DNA of 64,000 bases from Streptomyces sp. NBC_00193 (GTDB lineage Bacteria; Actinomycetota; Actinomycetes; Streptomycetales; Streptomycetaceae). The DNA lies in NCBI RefSeq assembly GCF_026342735.1, contig NZ_JAPEMM010000001.1, forward strand, positions 2,604,001-2,668,000, in the 5' to 3' direction. Shown here piece after piece: positions 34,387 to 42,953 of the stretch. Position numbers and translations under genes: made by a program. Position 1 is the stretch's first letter. Every line of letters starts with the position of its first letter. Under the pieces are notes generated by a model. The model ran no database searches, had not been told where the DNA came from, and was given only the letters and a program-made list of their open reading frames with translations.

Positions 34387-35364
34387 TCAGCGCCAGGTGT
34401 TGGTGTCGGTGATCTCGCCCGTCTCCAGGTCGATGCGGCCCTGGAAGTCGCCCGCGTTGCGCGTGACCATGATGAGGAGGGGCCGTCCGTCCTGCGGCAT
34501 GGCGAAGTAGAAGCCGTGCACGTCGGACGGGGTGCGGAGCAGATCGTGCGGCGGGTGCAGACGGAACCGCTCCGAGCCGTCGGCCTCGTAGACCACGGCG
34601 TTGTCCGACGGGGTGAAGGGTGCGGAGTCGCACTCCTCCACCACCAGGACCAGCGTCTCGCCACGTTCCCGCCACGCCATGACGGACTGGGGCGGGACCT
34701 CGTACGCCTTCTCCACGTCCCCCGCCGGACCGCTCCACCGGACCGTGGTGTCCCCCGGGTTCCAGTCGACCATCAGGGCGGTCTCCGCGCCGCCGCCCAC
34801 GGACAGCTCGCCCTGCCAGGCCTCCGGCTTCACGAGCACCGGGTTGGCCACTGTCCGCGCGCCCGCCACGAAGGCGAGCCACCGCAGGTCCTCCCAGGCG
34901 AAGGAGGGCTCGCCCCAGGTGTCCACCCAGAGCCGCAGCACCCCGTTCCCCGTGGGCGCGGCCGTCAGGTCCCACCAGGCCCAGCCGCGGACCTCCACGT
35001 CGGGGTCGAAGCGTGAGAGCCAGTTCTGCAGCGCCCAGGGCGCGCCGCCGGTCCACTCGGTGTAGCGGTCGCGCCCCTCGGCCGCGAAGGGCTCCGGGGA
35101 ACCTCCGCCCCGGCAGACGGCGGAGAACCAGCCCGGGACGGTGCCGACGGGCAGGTCGTCGTCTGCGTCGAAGTCCTCCGTGGCGGCGATGTGCAGGACG
35201 GCGTCCAGGACCCCGCGCAGTCTGCTCGCGTACCGCGCCGGGTTCCCGTCCACGGCCAGTTCGACATGGGCCAGGACCGGCGGCGCGGCAGCGGACTCCG
35301 GCCGGAGGGAGGTCCGGGACCGCTCTGCTTCGAGGTGTTCGATGGGGTGCAGCATGCACCCCAT
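34387..35364 (-). CDS. Hypothetical protein, 325 residues
   Basis: A soluble protein in two parts. The first (about 30-215) includes RYASRLRGVLDAVLHIAATEDF and several Trp-rich strands (VRGWAWWDLTAAPTGNGVLRLWVDTWG); the second (215-325) is strand-rich (ALMVDWNPGDTTVRWSGP ... GFYFAMPQDGRPLLIMVTRN). It resembles immunity-type or SMI1-like proteins in style, but no motif is decisive. ATG 35364 follows GAGGAG by about six bases. Confidence 0.65.
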   Translation of the reverse strand: MGCMLHPIEHLEAERSRTSLRPESAAAPPVLAHVELAVDGNPARYASRLRGVLDAVLHIAATEDFDADDDLPVGTVPGWFSAVCRGGGSPEPFAAEGRDRYTEWTGGAPWALQNWLSRFDPDVEVRGWAWWDLTAAPTGNGVLRLWVDTWGEPSFAWEDLRWLAFVAGARTVANPVLVKPEAWQGELSVGGGAETALMVDWNPGDTTVRWSGPAGDVEKAYEVPPQSVMAWRERGETLVLVVEECDSAPFTPSDNAVVYEADGSERFRLHPPHDLLRTPSDVHGFYFAMPQDGRPLLIMVTRNAGDFQGRIDLETGEITDTNTWR

Positions 35365-35396
35365 CCTCGCTCCTCGCCCCTCTGACGGCCCCGCGG

Positions 35397-37493
35397 TTAC
35401 CAGCTGCTGCCGATCTGGGTGCGGTTGCCGAGGCCGCCGGTGCCGTTGCCCGGGTAGAAGTACAGGGCGCCGGGCTCGTCCGCGGGGGCCTGGACGGCGT
35501 CCAGGTCGCCCTTGCCGTCGCCGTTGAAGTCGGCGCCCACCAGCTGCCGCATGCTGTTCCAGTTCGTGCCGAGCTGGGCGCGGGAGCCGAGGCTGCTCAT
35601 CCCGTTCAAGGCGCCCGTGGAGGGGTACTTCCAGAGCACCCCGGCCGCGTCGATGGCCACGAGGTCGCGCTTGCCGTCCGCGTCGAGGTCACCGGGGACC
35701 GTCAGCTCGGTCATCCCGCCCCAGCCCGAACCGATCTGGGTGCGCGCACCCAGCGTGCTGCTGCCGTTCAGGGAACCGGTGCCGGGGTAGGTCCACAGTG
35801 CGCCGCTGCCGTCGAGGGCCAGCAGGTCCGCCTTGCCGTCCTTGTTCACGTCCAGCGCGGTCAGCTCGCGCATCGCGCCCCACCCGGAACCGATCTGCGT
35901 GCGGGCGCCCAGCGTGCTCATGCCGGCCGCGTTCCCCGAGCCCGGGTACAGGTACAGGTTTCCCGAGGCGCTCTCCACCGCCATCAGGTCCGGCTTCCCG
36001 TCCCCCGTGTAGTCCGCAGTCGTGAGCTCGCTCATCGCGCCCCAGCCCGCACCGATCTGGATCCGGTCGCCGAGCCCGCCGGCGCCGTTGCCGGGGTACA
36101 GCCACAGCGATCCCGTCGTGCTCTCCACGCTGGTGACGTCCTGCTTCCCGTCACCCGTGAAGTCCGCCGCGGCCAGCCGCGTCATCCCCGGTCCGGGCTT
36201 GGGCCAGGGGGTGTTGATGACGGTGCGGTCGCCGGGGGCTTCGCTGACGATCCAGAGCTGGTCGGTGCCCGGCCAGTAGGACATGTTCTCCGGGTTCACC
36301 TGGGTCCGCGTGACGAGGCGTACGGGCTCACCCGGGCGGGTGTCGTAGAGGCAGCCGGCGTACTGGCGGATGTTGTTCTGGTCCGGCTGGTGCGCCGCGG
36401 GGACGAACTCCGGGCAGGCGCCCGCGAGGACGAGCCGGCCGTTGTTCATGGCGACGCCCTGGATGCCGCCCATCGGCGAGGCGAAGGCCTCCGCGGCCTG
36501 CACGCGGCCCGCCGCGTCGGCCTTGAGCACGCCGGTGGCGGGGTCGATGGGCCAGCGGACGACGGGGGCGGACGCCTTCCCGAAGTCGGCTTCGACCTTG
36601 CCGGGATCACCCTCCGCGGTGACCAGCGCGGGCTGGGCGCCGGTGAGGTCGAGCGAGCCGGAGGTGATGCACGGGCGCTGGGGGACGCCGGCGTAGCTGC
36701 CGCAGCCGGTGCCCTGGCCGGTGTACGCGTAGCTGCCCTGGCGCGGCAGGACGTAGGCGTGCCCCGCGCCCCGGGCCTTGCCGTCGGTGCCGATGCCGAA
36801 GGCCGTGCCGGTGGTGACGTCCATCTTCCAGATGTCGTTGAGGTCGAAGACGTCGAAGCCGCTGCCGATGGAAGCGACGTAGAGCTTGCTGCCGGCCCAG
36901 ACGACCGCGTTGGCGTGACCTCCGAGGATCGGGGTGAAGTTGTCGCCCGCGCTGTTCAGGGCGGCGAGCTGGATGTGCCGGTACGTGACGTCGGCGGGGT
37001 CGGTGACGTCGGCCAGGGTGATGCGCTCGGTGCCGGAGGCCCCGTACCAGCCGGTGATGAGCACCTTGCGGCCCCCCACGACGGCCGCCGACTTCGCGGA
37101 TTCGCCGGAGCCGGTGAGGCCCTGGGGGACCCAGGACCCGGCGTCGTCGGCGGTGTTCCAGCAGAAGCCCTGGGCGCCCGCGACGTTGGTCGGGTGGCAC
37201 AGGCCCCGCCCGGTGCTGAGGCCAGAGGTATCGGCGAGCACGTCGGCGGCCTTGGCCCGCTTGAGCGCCGGGTGTGCGGCTTCGAAGGCCGCGATCCGGT
37301 CCGCCTCGCGGCCGTTGTCCGACTGGAGCCCCATGCCGGTGGTGCTGAGGGGGGTGACCTTGTTGGGGGTGGCGATCGCTCCGTCGGGGACGGTGGCGGC
37401 GTTCGCCGGGGTGCTGCTCAGGCAGGCGAGCGCCAGGGCGGCCGCGACCACGGCGCCTAGCGCGGAAGTGCGGGTGCGGGGTCGGAGGGCCAT
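35397..37493 (-). CDS. Secreted protein with five FG-GAP repeats
   Basis: A 698-residue exported protein. Signal peptide at 1-33 (ALGAVVAAALALACLSSTPANA). Residues 60-440 form a region I cannot assign, with Cys pairs and WD/beta-propeller-like strands (RKVLITGWYG, SKLYVASIGSGFDVFDL). The last 245 residues are five FG-GAP-like repeats of about 48 residues, each with D-x-x-G-D-G-K-x-D calcium loop, Y-P-G-x-G, and Q-I-G-x-x-W. These repeats are nearly the same, in the same order, as those of the gene at 39114. First of four neighbouring genes sharing this array; ATG 37493. Confidence 0.82.
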   Translation of the reverse strand: MALRPRTRTSALGAVVAAALALACLSSTPANAATVPDGAIATPNKVTPLSTTGMGLQSDNGREADRIAAFEAAHPALKRAKAADVLADTSGLSTGRGLCHPTNVAGAQGFCWNTADDAGSWVPQGLTGSGESAKSAAVVGGRKVLITGWYGASGTERITLADVTDPADVTYRHIQLAALNSAGDNFTPILGGHANAVVWAGSKLYVASIGSGFDVFDLNDIWKMDVTTGTAFGIGTDGKARGAGHAYVLPRQGSYAYTGQGTGCGSYAGVPQRPCITSGSLDLTGAQPALVTAEGDPGKVEADFGKASAPVVRWPIDPATGVLKADAAGRVQAAEAFASPMGGIQGVAMNNGRLVLAGACPEFVPAAHQPDQNNIRQYAGCLYDTRPGEPVRLVTRTQVNPENMSYWPGTDQLWIVSEAPGDRTVINTPWPKPGPGMTRLAAADFTGDGKQDVTSVESTTGSLWLYPGNGAGGLGDRIQIGAGWGAMSELTTADYTGDGKPDLMAVESASGNLYLYPGSGNAAGMSTLGARTQIGSGWGAMRELTALDVNKDGKADLLALDGSGALWTYPGTGSLNGSSTLGARTQIGSGWGGMTELTVPGDLDADGKRDLVAIDAAGVLWKYPSTGALNGMSSLGSRAQLGTNWNSMRQLVGADFNGDGKGDLDAVQAPADEPGALYFYPGNGTGGLGNRTQIGSSW

Positions 37494-37571
37494 GGTGGCG
37501 CTCGTCCTTTCGGGAGTGCGGGCGGGCTGCGGAGGAAGGCTGACGGGCTGGCTTACGGGGGCGGAAGGGGG

Positions 37572-37610
37572 CCGGGCCGCCACCGCACTCGGGGTGCGGT
37601 GGCGGCCCGG
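37572..37610 (-). terminator. 17-bp hairpin terminator
   Basis: Positions 37572-37588 pair with 37594-37610 around the loop TCGGG. It lies 30 bases downstream of the minus-strand gene ending at 37640, and upstream of the next gene in the row, so these genes are probably separate transcripts. Confidence 0.75.
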
Positions 37611-37639
37611 AGGCGCGAAGGCCGTGCGGCGGGGGCCGA

Positions 37640-39001
37640 CTACCAGCCGGAGCCGATCTGGACGCGGGCGCCGAGGGTGTTCAGGCCGTTGAGCGCACCG
37701 GTGCCGGGGTAGCTGTAGAACTTGCCGGTGTTGCCCTCGTTCGCCTCGACGGCGTCCACGTCGCCGATGCCGTCGTTGTTGAAGTCACCGCTGACCAGGT
37801 TGGTCATGGCGTTCCAGCCGGAGCCGATCTGGACGCGGCCGCCGAGGGTGCTCATGCCGTTGAAGGCACCGGTGCCCGGGTAGGCGTAGAGGTTGCCGGT
37901 CGCGACCTCGCGGGCCACGATGTCGTCCTTGCCGTCCTTGTTCAGGTCGCCGGGGCTGACGATCTCGTCCATGGCGTTCCAGCCGGAGCCGATCTGGACG
38001 CGGTCGTTGAAGCCGCCGTTGCCGTTGCTCGGGTAGGCGAACAGCTTGCCGTCGGCGGCCACCGCGAGCAGGTCGGTCTTGCCGTCCTTGTTGACGTCGG
38101 CGCCCGCCAGGTCGTGCATGGTGTCCCAGCCGGTGCCGGCCTGGATCCGGGCACCGAAGGTGCCGTCACCGTTGCCGGGGTAGATCCACAGCTTGCCGTC
38201 GGCGTCGACGGCCGCGATGTCGCGGTGGGCGTCGGAGGTGAACTTGCCGGAGGTCAGCTCGCTCATCGAGCCCCAGCCGGTGCCGATCTGGACCCGTGCA
38301 CCGAGCTGCCCGCCGCTGGTACCGGGGTAGTAGAAGAGCTTGCCGCTCGCGGACTCGACGGCGATGACGTCGGCCACGGCGCTGCCGCCGAAGTTTCCGC
38401 CGGTCAGGTCGGTCATGCCGGCGTCGGGGGCCGTCGGAGTGCCCTCGATGATCTTGTTGTAGCGGTAGCCCTTGAAGTTCGCCACGTTGATGTAGTCACG
38501 GGTGTAGGTGTTCTTCCGGGCGGTCAGGCCCGACCTCGGCTCCTCGATGATGTTGGCCACGGTGTGGCTCGCATCGGTCCAGCCGGTGAAGAGCACGACG
38601 TGCTGGTCGATGTTGTTGAGCGCGTCACCCGGCTGGAGGTCGTCCAGGTCGGCGAGCCGGGTGGAGACCTGCGGGAGCGTCCAGGTGGTGAGGCTGCTGC
38701 CGAGGTGCCAGGCCAGGGAGACCAGGCCCGAGCAGTCGGCGCGGTAGGGACGGCCGAGCGAGTCCGGAACCCAGGTGGTCTGGCTGTACGGGACCTTCTG
38801 GTCGACCCAGTACTGGGCCCGGGACAGGACCTCGGCGCGGGAGATGCTGCCGTTGACGGAGGAGCTGGTGGCGGCCACCGGTGCGGCGGACAGCGAGGTG
38901 GGGGCCGTGTCACCGGGGGCGACGTTGACCGCCGTGACGGCTGCTGCGGCGACGAGCGTGGCGATGGCGGAGGTCTTCAGGGCGCGGCGGATGACAGACA
39001 C
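37640..39001 (-). CDS. NlpC/P60-like amidase with five FG-GAP repeats
   Basis: A 453-residue secreted protein. Signal peptide at about 1-28. Residues 50-185 resemble an NlpC/P60 or CHAP-type cysteine hydrolase with the nucleophile in YRADCSGLVSLAWHLG and the His in NIDQHVVLFTGW; such enzymes cut peptidoglycan stem peptides. From 200 to the end run five FG-GAP repeats (VADVIAVESASGKLFYYPG ... ARVQIGSGW). GTG 39001 with GAGGAG six bases upstream. The repeats probably form a five-bladed propeller that binds cell-wall or other glycan. Confidence 0.83.
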   Translation of the reverse strand: MSVIRRALKTSAIATLVAAAAVTAVNVAPGDTAPTSLSAAPVAATSSSVNGSISRAEVLSRAQYWVDQKVPYSQTTWVPDSLGRPYRADCSGLVSLAWHLGSSLTTWTLPQVSTRLADLDDLQPGDALNNIDQHVVLFTGWTDASHTVANIIEEPRSGLTARKNTYTRDYINVANFKGYRYNKIIEGTPTAPDAGMTDLTGGNFGGSAVADVIAVESASGKLFYYPGTSGGQLGARVQIGTGWGSMSELTSGKFTSDAHRDIAAVDADGKLWIYPGNGDGTFGARIQAGTGWDTMHDLAGADVNKDGKTDLLAVAADGKLFAYPSNGNGGFNDRVQIGSGWNAMDEIVSPGDLNKDGKDDIVAREVATGNLYAYPGTGAFNGMSTLGGRVQIGSGWNAMTNLVSGDFNNDGIGDVDAVEANEGNTGKFYSYPGTGALNGLNTLGARVQIGSGW

Positions 39002-39113
39002 GAGGTCTCCTCGGGGTGGCGGTGCGGGGCACCGCGGCAAACGTTCGGGTGAGTGGTGCGGGTGATGCGGGTGGTGCGAAGTTCTGTGGGCGGTGCGGCG
39101 GGCCGTGCCGCTG

Positions 39114-40283
39114 CTACCAGCCGGAGCCGATCTGGGCGCGGGCGCCGAAGCCGCCGCTGCCGTTGCCGGGGTAGAAGAAGAAGTCGCCGGTCGAACCGGA
39201 GGGGGCCTCGACCGCATCGAGGTCGCCCTTGCCGTCGCCGTTGAAGTCGGCGCCGACCAGCTGGCGCATGCTGTCCCAGTTGGAGCCGACCTGGTTGCGG
39301 GCGCCGAGGGTGTTCATGCCGGCCAGCGAGCCGGTGGTGGGGTACTTCCAGAGGGCGCCGGCCGCGTCGACGGCGAGGAGGTCGGGCTTGCCGTCCGCGT
39401 TCAGGTCGCCGGGCACGGCCAGTTCGGTCATGCCGCCCCAGCCGGAGCCGATCTGGGTACGGGCGCCCAGGGTGTTCGTACCGGCCAGGGAACCGGTGCC
39501 CTGGTAGGACCAGAGCGCGCCGTTGCCGTCGATGGCGAGCAGGTCGGGCTTGGCGTCCTTGTTGACGTCGACGGCCGTGAGGTCGCGCATCGAGCCCCAG
39601 CCGCTGCCGATCTGGGTACGGGCACCGAGGGTGCTCGTCCCGTTGGCGGCGCCGGTGCCGGGGTAGGCGTAGAAGGCTCCGGTGGAGTTCTCCACGGCCA
39701 GCAGGTCGGCCTTGCCGTCACCGGTGAAATCGGCGGCCGACAGCTTGCTCATGGCGCCCCAGCCCGAGCCGATCTGGATGCGGGTACCGAAGGTGCCGGA
39801 TCCCGTTCCGGGGTACAGCCACAGCTTGCCGGTGGCGGATTCGACACCGACCAGGTCCGCCTTGCCGTTGCCGGTGAAGTCGGCCGCGGTGAGGTGGACC
39901 ATGCCCACGGGGGCCGGCGGCTCGGCCGGGTAGGGATCGGCGTGGTCGGTCGCCAGACCGGCGTTGCAGTTGGGCCAGGCACCCGGGCCCTGACCGGCGA
40001 GGATCTTCTCGCCTATGAGGATCTGCTGCTTCTTGGTGGCCTGGTGCGGATATGAGGCGTACTGCTTGCCGCCGTAGCCGTTCCACGTGGACAGCTGGAT
40101 CTGCAGGCCGCCGTAGAAGCCGTTGCCCGTGTTGATGGACCAGTTCCCGCCGGCCTCGCACTCCGCGACCTTGTCCCAGGTGGCCACCGAGGCGGCCTGC
40201 GCGGAGCCGCCGGCGAGGAGCGGCGAGAGGATCAGGGTGATGGATGCGGTGGCGACGGCGGCCTTCAGGGTGCGATTGCGCAC
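39114..40283 (-). CDS. Rpf-like transglycosylase with five FG-GAP repeats
   Basis: A 389-residue secreted protein. Signal peptide 1-31. Residues 32-112 are a resuscitation-promoting-factor-type transglycosylase domain: ATWDKVAECEAGGNWSINTG with the catalytic Glu (E43) beside Cys42, FYGGLQIQLSTWNGYGG, and the second Cys in AWPNCNAGL. It should cleave the glycan strand of peptidoglycan during growth or germination. Five FG-GAP repeats fill 125-389 and closely match those of the gene at 35397. GTG 40283 preceded by AGGAGAG. Confidence 0.9.
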   Translation of the reverse strand: MRNRTLKAAVATASITLILSPLLAGGSAQAASVATWDKVAECEAGGNWSINTGNGFYGGLQIQLSTWNGYGGKQYASYPHQATKKQQILIGEKILAGQGPGAWPNCNAGLATDHADPYPAEPPAPVGMVHLTAADFTGNGKADLVGVESATGKLWLYPGTGSGTFGTRIQIGSGWGAMSKLSAADFTGDGKADLLAVENSTGAFYAYPGTGAANGTSTLGARTQIGSGWGSMRDLTAVDVNKDAKPDLLAIDGNGALWSYQGTGSLAGTNTLGARTQIGSGWGGMTELAVPGDLNADGKPDLLAVDAAGALWKYPTTGSLAGMNTLGARNQVGSNWDSMRQLVGADFNGDGKGDLDAVEAPSGSTGDFFFYPGNGSGGFGARAQIGSGW

Positions 40284-40319
40284 GACGAGCTCTCCTGTGG
40301 GTGTGAAGTGCGGGAGGGG

Positions 40320-40342
40320 GCCCGCCCCGGGTGGGGGCGGGC
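40320..40342 (-). terminator. 9-bp GC hairpin downstream of M23 gene
   Basis: GCCCGCCCC (40320-40328) pairs with GGGGCGGGC (40334-40342). It lies 68-90 bases beyond the stop of the minus-strand gene ending at 40410; moderately convincing. Confidence 0.5.
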
Positions 40343-40409
40343 GGGCCGGCCCGGCGGGAGCGCTGCCCCGGGTGAGCGGGGTGCGCGGTCGACCGCCGGG
40401 CGGGCGGGC

Positions 40410-41708
40410 TCAGTTGTCGAAGTTCCAGCCGCCGCCGTTGTCGATGCGGGTGCCGAGCTTCCCGGCGCCGATGCCCGGGTAGACGAAGAGCTTTCCGTCG
40501 TTCTGGCGGGCGACGATGTCGTCCTTGCCGTCGCCCGTGTAGTCGCCGGCTCCGCTGATGCTGGACATGGTGTCCCAGTTGGTGCCCGACTCGATGCGGG
40601 CTCCGAGGGTGCCGTTGCCCAGGCCCGGGTAGACGAAGAGCTTGCCCGTGGCCTCCTCGACGGCGATGACGTCGTTCTTGCCGTCGCCGGTCAGGTCGCC
40701 GGCTCCTGCGGCCACGCTCATCGCTCCCCAGCCGGTGCCGATCTGGACGCGGTTGCCGAAGTGGCCGTTGGACTGGCCCGGGTAGAGGAAGAACTTGCCG
40801 GTCTCGGTCTCCATCGCCAGCAGGTCGCCCTTGCCGTCGCCGTTCAGGTCCTCCGTACCGGCGATGCGCATGTCGTTCCAGCCGGCCCCGTTGTCGACGC
40901 GGGCACCGAGGTGGCCGTTGGCCTGCCCGGGGTAGACCCACAGCTTGCCGGTGGACTTCTCCACGGCCAGGACGTCCGCCCGGGAGTCTCCGGTGATGTC
41001 GCCGACGCCGGAGATCTGGTTGATGGAGCCCCAGCCGCCGTTGTCGATCCGGGTGCCGAACCGTCCGTTGCCCAGTCCCGGGTACAGCCACAGGGTCTTC
41101 CCGTCGGTGCCTTCCCGGGCCAGCAGGTCGGGCTTGCCGTCGCCGGTCAGGTCGCCCACCGCGGTGACGGGAGCCGGTGAAGCCGGTTCGGGCGAACCGC
41201 AGTTGGCGCTGGTTATGTTGCGTGTGGTGTACGAGTAGGACGCTCCGTTGAAGACCGCGGGCTGCCCGACACCGTTCAGCGTCTGCTCGAAGTGCAGGTG
41301 CGCCCCGCTGGAGTTACCGGTGTTGCCGACCCGGCCGATCATCTGACCCGCGGCGACCGTGGCGCCGGCGCTCACCGACGTGGCCGACAGGTGGGCGTAG
41401 TGGGTGGTCCAGCCACCGCCGTGGTCGATCCGGACATGGGTGCCCGCCCAGCCTCCGGAGGCACCGGAGACGCTCACCGTTCCGGCCGCGCTGGCCACCA
41501 CGGGGCGGCCGGTGTCCTCCGGGTAGTAGTTCAGGTCCACCGAGTAGGAGGGCTGGTGATCCGTGTAGGTGGTGGCCTGCCAGTTCTCTCCGCACGGGGC
41601 GGGAAGCTGGAAGTCGGGCTTTCCGGCGGCCTGTGCGGTCGGGAGGCACACCATCGTGGCGACGACGGCGGCGGCTGCCGCGACAACGGTGAGGGCACGC
41701 TTGGACAT
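40410..41708 (-). CDS. M23 metalloendopeptidase with five FG-GAP repeats
   Basis: A 432-residue secreted protein. Signal peptide 1-27. Residues 30-170 carry an M23 lysostaphin-type domain: HQPSYSVDLNYY supplies His and Asp zinc ligands, GTHVRIDHGGGWTTHYAHL and SGAHLHFEQ complete the site. It should cleave peptidoglycan cross-bridges. Five FG-GAP repeats follow, more divergent from the other three genes (DNGGGWN ending instead of QIGSGW). ATG 41708 with GGAG upstream. Confidence 0.9.
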   Translation of the reverse strand: MSKRALTVVAAAAAVVATMVCLPTAQAAGKPDFQLPAPCGENWQATTYTDHQPSYSVDLNYYPEDTGRPVVASAAGTVSVSGASGGWAGTHVRIDHGGGWTTHYAHLSATSVSAGATVAAGQMIGRVGNTGNSSGAHLHFEQTLNGVGQPAVFNGASYSYTTRNITSANCGSPEPASPAPVTAVGDLTGDGKPDLLAREGTDGKTLWLYPGLGNGRFGTRIDNGGWGSINQISGVGDITGDSRADVLAVEKSTGKLWVYPGQANGHLGARVDNGAGWNDMRIAGTEDLNGDGKGDLLAMETETGKFFLYPGQSNGHFGNRVQIGTGWGAMSVAAGAGDLTGDGKNDVIAVEEATGKLFVYPGLGNGTLGARIESGTNWDTMSSISGAGDYTGDGKDDIVARQNDGKLFVYPGIGAGKLGTRIDNGGGWNFDN

Positions 41709-42081
41709 GGCTGGGCTCCTTGGGGTGCTGCACGGTGGACGATTCAGAGGTGGCCGCGCCCCGCCGGTTCTGGTGCGGCGTGGGCGTGCGGCGGGCCGGC
41801 TCGGCCCCGGACAGCTGTCCTGCAGGAACAGCGGTCGGACGGGCGGGTCGGTGGGTGCGGCGGCGGTGTACTCACGCCGCCCGGCATCGCGGACTCGGCG
41901 GAGCCGGGTGGAAGCGCCCGGTCGGGCGGACCATCACGGGCTGTCGTGCCGTGGCTGGAGGGGAAGGGGCCCGTTGGCGGGCCGGACTGGTGCCTGTGGA
42001 GTCAGGACTCGGGCCCGTGGGTCAGGACTCGTGCCTGTGGCGTCAGGACTGGGCCCGTGGGTCAGGACGGGGCCCGTGGTG
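41709..42081. other. 373-base intergenic stretch holding a tandem-repeat array
   Basis: The left 290 bases show no gene or clear motif; promoter elements for the M23 gene probably lie here. The right end (about 41991-42081) is the 20-bp tandem repeat listed separately. Open frames on the plus strand across it follow the repeats and are not credible genes. Confidence 0.5.
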
Positions 42082-42100
42082 TCAGGACCAGCCCATGGTG
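42001..42100. repeat. About five tandem copies of a 19-21 bp repeat
   Basis: Units start at 42001, 42021, 42042, 42061 and 42081, each GTCAGGAC followed by a variant of TCGGGCCCGTGG. The last unit runs into the stop codon and final codons of the small secreted peptide gene at 42082-42267; a partial unit precedes 42001. The array thus lies in the 3' untranslated region of that gene. Confidence 0.7.
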
Positions 42101-42267
42101 TCCTTGCCGGCGGAGGGAGCGGTCCCGGCGGTGACCGCCTGGGCGGCGGACACGGACACCGTGGCCTGCGGGGCCGTCGCGGCGGATGCCAGGAGGGCGT
42201 CGGCCAGGAGGAAGGAAGAGGTGAGGGCGGTGACCGCGGCGGCCTGGGCGAGACGGATGCGAAGCAT
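42082..42267 (-). CDS. Small secreted peptide, 61 residues
   Basis: A short exported protein: signal peptide (RIRLAQAAAVTALTSSFLLADALLASA) cut after about residue 29, leaving a 32-residue Ala/Ser/Thr/Val-rich peptide ending GKDTMGWS. No Cys is present, so it is not lanthipeptide- or chaplin-like. AAAGGACC precedes the ATG 42267. It lies next to the FG-GAP cell-wall genes and its 3' end is overrun by a tandem repeat array. Function unknown. Confidence 0.7.
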   Translation of the reverse strand: MLRIRLAQAAAVTALTSSFLLADALLASAATAPQATVSVSAAQAVTAGTAPSAGKDTMGWS

Positions 42268-42376
42268 GATCGTGGTCCTTTTCTGACGTCTGGTCGGGTG
42301 TCCTGAACCGGTCTGCGTCCCGCGGTGACGTTGTCCGGTTCCTTGTCCGCCGGGCGGTGTTCCCTGCTGACAGGAA

Positions 42377-42775
42377 CTACTCTCGCCGCTGGTCAGGTGG
42401 GGTGGAAGGGCATTCGCCTGGACGCAAATGGCCTTGGCCCGTTCCGTCCAGCCACCCCGCCTGAGAGGCGGAAGCGGTCAGCAGCGACTCGTAGAACGGC
42501 GCGACCATGGGTGCCTGCGCGAGCAGCAGCGACCATCCGGTGAACTCCGCGCACTCCAGGACCCGCCGGCACAGGACGGCCGCGTTCGACTCGGCCTCCC
42601 TGAGGCTCTCGGCCCGGAGGAAGAGGCCGACGACCGGGTGCGGAAGTGCTCGGGGGTGTGCGGAGACGTGCTCCAGACCGTCGTCCTCACACGCGAGCGC
42701 GCGCACGAGGGACGTCGCCTGCGAGGGAAGGGCGACACCGGGAGGACCCTGCAATCGGGCGTGCACGAGATACAT
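42377..42775 (-). CDS. Hypothetical protein
   Basis: A 132-residue soluble protein: MYLVHARLQGPPGVALPSQA, then a segment with conserved look (HPVVGLFLRAESLREAESNAAVLCRRVL) and LLLAQAPMVAPFYESLL. I recall similar short proteins in Streptomyces regulatory and biosynthetic loci but cannot name a function. ATG 42775 chosen; the ribosome site is weak. It is divergent from the LuxR-type gene at 42954, which may control it. Confidence 0.6.
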   Translation of the reverse strand: MYLVHARLQGPPGVALPSQATSLVRALACEDDGLEHVSAHPRALPHPVVGLFLRAESLREAESNAAVLCRRVLECAEFTGWSLLLAQAPMVAPFYESLLTASASQAGWLDGTGQGHLRPGECPSTPPDQRRE

Positions 42776-42953
42776 GAGCGCGACGATTCCAAAGCCCGAA
42801 CGCCCGGTCCACGGTACAGAGATGGACACTTGGGGCCGTGGCCGCAAACGTCCACGGATCGGGCGGCGACGAAAGGCCCTACACGCCTGTCAGTGGGGCG
42901 TGGCATGATCGCAGGAGACCCCGGGGGGGGTCCTGTTTCGAGGGGGCTGCATC

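Noticed and set aside
42001..42100. CRISPR-like array
   Set aside because: Units are contiguous without unique spacers, so it is a simple tandem repeat.
35397..42267. Biosynthetic gene cluster or prophage
   Set aside because: No biosynthetic core enzymes, integrase, capsid or terminase genes; the genes are secreted wall hydrolases.
41292..42306. Plus-strand open frames over the 20-bp repeats
   Set aside because: Their repetitive peptides follow the tandem repeat and they overlap the well-supported M23 and small secreted peptide genes.
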